Assembly: GCA_025451235.1 (NCBI GenBank) | Contig: JANWKT010000028.1 | Span: 62,001-126,000 of the forward strand | Length of the DNA: 64,000 bases | Direction: 5' to 3' | Source: Flavobacteriales bacterium | Lineage (GTDB): Bacteria; Bacteroidota; Bacteroidia; CAIKAF01 | Shown: in pieces, positions 60,805 to 64,000 of the stretch | How the letters are laid out: each line of letters opens with the position of its first letter | Numbering within the stretch: the first letter of the stretch is position 1 | Program-made: the position numbers and the translations under genes | Notes under the pieces: model-generated | Told to the model about the DNA's origin: nothing | Databases searched by the model: none | What the model saw: only the letters and a program-made list of their open reading frames with translations

Positions 60805-62161
60805 AAATGAATATAGTTATACAAAAATAAAAAACAGGTCTCAAGCGCTTCAATAATTTTTTTGTGGGCTTCCTTTCCAACCATTCCTTCATGAACAGAA
60901 GTCCAACAAAAGCCATGGTGAGATATCCACTATAAAAACCCACTCCAAAATTATTCAACACTTTAATCGAACAACCTGAAAAGGTTGCCAGCTCGTTTGC
61001 AATGAGGAGGAGATCGCTCAATGAACTGGCCCTGAAGGCAAGAAAGAATAATGATTGGATCAGGATCACATAAGCCCATCGAATCACTGCAGGAAAACGG
61101 ATCCTCCTGAACAAGGGGTTGAGGGCAAGCTCTAATAAAACCCATAGTCCGTTAAGAACTCCCCAAATAATAAATGTAAAATTAGCTCCGTGCCATAATC
61201 CACTTAAGAAGAAAACCAGCAGGATGCTGAAGGCCATTCTCAGCTTACCTGTTTTGTTCCCACCCAATGGATGATATACATAATCTTTGAACCAGGTAGT
61301 AAGAGAAATATGCCAGTTCCTCCAAAAATTCTTCACACTATTTGAATAAAAGGGTCGAAGCCAGTTGATCATGAGGTCAATTCCAAATAAACGTGCAGTT
61401 CCACGGGCAATATCTGTATAGCCTGAAAAATCTGTATAAATCTGCACCAGGAATAAAAATCCGATGAGCAACCATTCCCAACCATGATATCCTGGTACAT
61501 CGGAAAATGCTTTGTTCACCATAGGTGCTATCCTATCTGCGATCACCAGTTTTTTAAAAAATCCCCAAATGATCCATTTAATTCCGATTTGAAAATTTTC
61601 AGCCACAAAACGGATCTTCCCCACCGACTTTAATCGAGGCATGAGATGACCATATCTTTCAATAGGTCCTGCTACCAATTGAGGAAAGAAAGAAACATAT
61701 AAGGCATAATTAAAAATAGATTTCTCCGGAACGATTTTTTTTCGGTACACATCGATCGTATAGCTTAAAGATTGGAAAGTATAAAAAGAGATTCCGGCGG
61801 GAAGGATCCAGTTTTCTGCCTGGTAAGCATTAAAAACAAGGATCTTCGAAGGTTCGGTAATGGAATAAAAAAGAAAATTAAAATATTTAAAGACCACCAA
61901 CATCCCCAGGTTCAACAATAATGTGATCACCAGGAATAGTTTTTGTTTTTGGGGACTTGTAGAATGATAAATGGCTTTGCTGCAATAATAGTCGAGTACA
62001 ATGGAAATCCCCAGCAAAATTAAATATTCTGGATGTCCGGTCCCATAAAACAGCAGGCTGGTGATCAATAACAAAGCGATCCTGAACCTGCCGGGGATCA
62101 AATAAAATACGGTGAGGACCGTAGGTAAAAAAATAAGAAAGGCAATGGATTTAAATGACAC
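60755..62161 (-). CDS. MBOAT family O-acyltransferase (AlgI/DltB type)
   Basis: A 468-residue protein with about eleven membrane segments. MBOAT motifs are visible: the conserved FFPQLVAGPIERY at about 158-170, WRNWHISLTTWFKDYVYHPLG (His284) and SGLWHGANFTF with the catalytic His324. It moves acyl groups across the inner membrane onto a periplasmic acceptor such as a polysaccharide. The polysaccharide target is not visible here. It overlaps the SGNH gene, a strong sign of a working pair. Confidence 0.92.
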   Translation of the reverse strand: MSFKSIAFLIFLPTVLTVFYLIPGRFRIALLLITSLLFYGTGHPEYLILLGISIVLDYYCSKAIYHSTSPQKQKLFLVITLLLNLGMLVVFKYFNFLFYSITEPSKILVFNAYQAENWILPAGISFYTFQSLSYTIDVYRKKIVPEKSIFNYALYVSFFPQLVAGPIERYGHLMPRLKSVGKIRFVAENFQIGIKWIIWGFFKKLVIADRIAPMVNKAFSDVPGYHGWEWLLIGFLFLVQIYTDFSGYTDIARGTARLFGIDLMINWLRPFYSNSVKNFWRNWHISLTTWFKDYVYHPLGGNKTGKLRMAFSILLVFFLSGLWHGANFTFIIWGVLNGLWVLLELALNPLFRRIRFPAVIRWAYVILIQSLFFLAFRASSLSDLLLIANELATFSGCSIKVLNNFGVGFYSGYLTMAFVGLLFMKEWLERKPTKKLLKRLRPVFYFCITIFIFVFGEFGTNEFIYFQF

Positions 62162-62235
62162 CCTTCAATAAGTTTGCTCTAAACTATAAAGAAAATCGGA
62201 ATGATGGTTCCACCGTAAATGGTCGAATGGTTGTA

Positions 62236-62388
62236 TTGACTCCAGGGGAGTCAAATGTTGGTAGAAAATAATTGTGGTAGGGAGCTCAACGACCCCAGCG
62301 GGGTCGTAGGTTCAGGATCTGCGACCCCGCTGGGGTCGTTATTTATTTTCGATTTATTTTTTACCAATATATGACCCTTCCAGGGTCA
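62236..62388. repeat. Four-hairpin palindromic element (BIME-like)
   Basis: Four short hairpins: TTGACTCC-AGG-GGAGTCAA (62236), CGACCCC-AGC-GGGGTCG (62290), CGACCCC-GCT-GGGGTCG (62322) and TGACCCT-TCC-AGGGTCA (62372). The second and third are exact reverse complements of each other. The first and fourth flank them in inverted orientation, and both are followed outward or inward by a TTGGTA motif. The set is a nested inverted repeat, as in bacterial interspersed mosaic elements built by RAYTs. Confidence 0.8.
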
Positions 62389-62422
62389 AATACATTCAAA
62401 AAATTGATCTGCAATTGGATGA

Positions 62423-62519
62423 CTACCTTAAAATAAAAGTATAGAAGGAAACCTAGCGTAGAATAGATAGCTTTCCAGGCAATCCTTTACCTTAAGATAT
62501 ATAATTTGCCAGGGAAACC
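62423..62519 (-). repeat. Degenerate tandem copies of the PorU2-like gene's last ten codons
   Basis: Read on the minus strand after the stop at 62520: GFPGKLYILR-stop (62487-62519), then GLPGKLSILR-stop (62453-62485), then a more decayed copy (62423-62453). The gene's own end reads NNFGKLYILR-stop (62520-62552). The unit is 33 nt. The first copy is in frame and directly adjacent; the second is shifted by one base. Confidence 0.85.
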
Positions 62520-64000
62520 TTACCTTAAAATATATAACTTCCCGAAATTGTTCTTGAAATACTTATCTGCAGAGGTCGTTCGATGATCGATCACATCCCC
62601 GTTCACTTTGGTGATCACCTGGTAAATATATACCCCGGTGGCCAGCTTATCACCGTATTCATCGGTACCGTTCCACTTGAATTGGGTAACGTTGTTGCCC
62701 ACATGGATCGGACCCAACTCATCCAGGGTAATTTCTCGGACCACTACTCCACTAATGGTCATGATACGGATAGTAAACTCCGACGGAATTTCAGAACCCG
62801 TTAAGGTAAATACCCATTGAGTGGAAGTTGAAAATGGATTGGGGAAGTTGAAAATATGGGTAATGGTAGATTGATTGATGACCTCGAATTTTATTTTATA
62901 ATCATATACTCCACTATCTCCATAACCCGATTCATTTCCACTTACATCTCTTGCCCTCAGCAATAATTCATAAATACCATCTTGTAAAGTCAGGTCAGGA
63001 CGGAATTCGATCTTCGCATAATTTTCCGTGGTAGTGGCCGGGATAAAAGTAACTTCCGGATTTCCAAAATAAACATTTACTGGGGTGCTTTGGCCCGGAT
63101 AACGCAGGAATAATTTAAAGTCGGCGGTATCATCCAATAGAAGTTGGACATTTTCATCTTTGGCTTGTATATTGATCAAAGGTTTGCCCGAGACAATATC
63201 CCCATCCATGATATGGATCCCATCGAAAGTAACATCCAACAATGGGTTAAATTTATCCCCACTAACGACCATGTTCCTAGAACCAATATTGTTGAAATGG
63301 AATTGCTCCAGTTGATGGATGGGTGTAAAAGGATTCGCTTCCACATAAAAACTATTCAATCCGGGGAAGTTGGCGGTTGAAACAGAAAAAGTATCTACCA
63401 AAAACTGCCCGACTCGCAATGAATCCAGCTTGACAAAATAATTATGGGTCACATTGTTTTGGTCGACGATAAAATACCGTACCTGCAAACTATCCATGTC
63501 ATAGTCCCCAATATTTTCAATGGCGGTGCTGAACGTAAGCATTTGCCCTTGAGAGGTGGTATCATCATCATAAAAATAAGAGATGTTGGGATTCAAAGCA
63601 CATTCAGGAACTCCTTCATACATCACATGCCAATGATTGATCTGTGAAGGGGTGACCGTGCTATCGTCCCTGGTATACATGTATAACTTAAGGAAAGGAT
63701 ATTCGTTAGCAGGCATGTAGGAATTAAGAGCAAAGATGTCTAACGTAGTAATAGGTATCTGCGTCAATCCGGAAATGGCATTCTCATTTCCCAGCGTATC
63801 AATCCCCACAATACTTACCCATGCGCTGTCATTTGCTGCAACCGCATCCAAACTATGGGTTTGCCAATGAAAGGAAGTCCAGTTGGAAGCAGGTCCAACA
63901 ATTTCACTCGTAATGGTTCCAAAATTCCATTGGTTTTGAAGATTCACCGTTAATTCAATAGGGTCAACAATATTGGCTCCCACTACTTCAACCGTAGAGG
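62520..64000 (-). CDS. C-terminal part of a PorU2-like T9SS protein (partial)
   Basis: The reading frame is open to the window edge (about 493 residues visible), so the gene starts outside. The end matches the conserved tail of the putative T9SS sortase PorU2: IFNFPNPFSTSTQWVF, IRIMTISGVVVREIT, FKWNGTDEYGDKLATGVYIYQV and FGKLYILR. The upstream part has Ig-like domains (LQVRYFIVDQNN, FYVEANPFTPIHQLEQFHF). PorU-type proteins cut sorting signals and attach T9SS cargo to surface lipids. The catalytic domain is not in view, so activity cannot be judged. The 3' end is followed by tail copies. Confidence 0.85.
   Translation of the reverse strand, partial: STVEVVGANIVDPIELTVNLQNQWNFGTITSEIVGPASNWTSFHWQTHSLDAVAANDSAWVSIVGIDTLGNENAISGLTQIPITTLDIFALNSYMPANEYPFLKLYMYTRDDSTVTPSQINHWHVMYEGVPECALNPNISYFYDDDTTSQGQMLTFSTAIENIGDYDMDSLQVRYFIVDQNNVTHNYFVKLDSLRVGQFLVDTFSVSTANFPGLNSFYVEANPFTPIHQLEQFHFNNIGSRNMVVSGDKFNPLLDVTFDGIHIMDGDIVSGKPLINIQAKDENVQLLLDDTADFKLFLRYPGQSTPVNVYFGNPEVTFIPATTTENYAKIEFRPDLTLQDGIYELLLRARDVSGNESGYGDSGVYDYKIKFEVINQSTITHIFNFPNPFSTSTQWVFTLTGSEIPSEFTIRIMTISGVVVREITLDELGPIHVGNNVTQFKWNGTDEYGDKLATGVYIYQVITKVNGDVIDHRTTSADKYFKNNFGKLYILR

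Noticed and set aside
62236-62388. CRISPR-like array of short repeats
   Set aside because: The units are palindromes with opposite orientation, there are no equal-length spacers, and no cas genes are nearby. It fits a mosaic REP element.

Overview
The window looks like one contig from the chromosome of an uncultured member of the Bacteroidota. Five things point there. At least six proteins carry type IX secretion (T9SS) C-terminal sorting domains. The last gene matches the C-terminal end of the T9SS sortase-like protein PorU2. SusC-like TonB receptor architecture is present. Several upstream regions carry the Bacteroidota -7 element (TAnnTTTG or TATCTTTA). Housekeeping genes (rsmG, def, ruvX, alaS, lnt, yifB) are of Bacteroidota type. 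I saw no rRNA, tRNA, CRISPR array or intact IS element; the only transposase is a small RAYT/IS200-like Y1 enzyme.

Layout. 1-8 kb: end of a probable glycosyltransferase, an ECF sigma factor, rsmG, a gamma carbonic anhydrase-like protein, then a minus-strand block (LysE transporter, ATP-grasp ligase, NRDE protein, DinB protein, lipoprotein, def, ruvX). 8-16 kb: secreted proteins of unknown role and an envelope-glycan block (GT2, FkbM methyltransferase, two polytopic GT-C-like proteins). 16-29 kb: minus-strand secreted and outer-membrane proteins, L-2-hydroxyglutarate oxidase, glycine-rich proteins, a tectonin-like repeat protein, and a PIG-L deacetylase. 29.6-34.9 kb: a plus-strand operon of two T9SS-exported phosphatases around a glycine-rich T9SS protein. 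36-38 kb: yifB/comM.

38.2-46.6 kb is the most interesting part. An exported caspase-like peptidase has a full-consensus sigma-54 promoter 46 nt upstream of its start codon. Two small exported proteins and a lipoprotein follow, then a response regulator, a hybrid histidine kinase with receiver and HPt domains, and an NtrC-type sigma-54 activator. The same palindrome, TCTCAAAWTGAGA, occurs three times, twice upstream of the response regulator and once just after the activator. That third copy sits 88 nt upstream of the predicted start of a near-consensus sigma-54 promoter. The promoter drives a predicted 136-nt transcript that ends at a strong intrinsic terminator and contains a 28-codon ORF. 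My inference is an autoregulated phosphorelay that switches on a small RNA or peptide, and perhaps the caspase gene, through sigma-54.

46.6-64 kb: a TonB-dependent receptor, an Omp28-like T9SS protein, alaS, a RAYT with REP-like repeats around it, an M23 peptidase, a WG-repeat protein, lnt, an SGNH/MBOAT O-acyltransferase pair, a four-hairpin palindromic element, and the 3' part of a PorU2-like gene. The PorU2-like gene is followed by degenerate tandem copies of its own last ten codons. A second case of gene-tail duplication flanks the WG-repeat gene.
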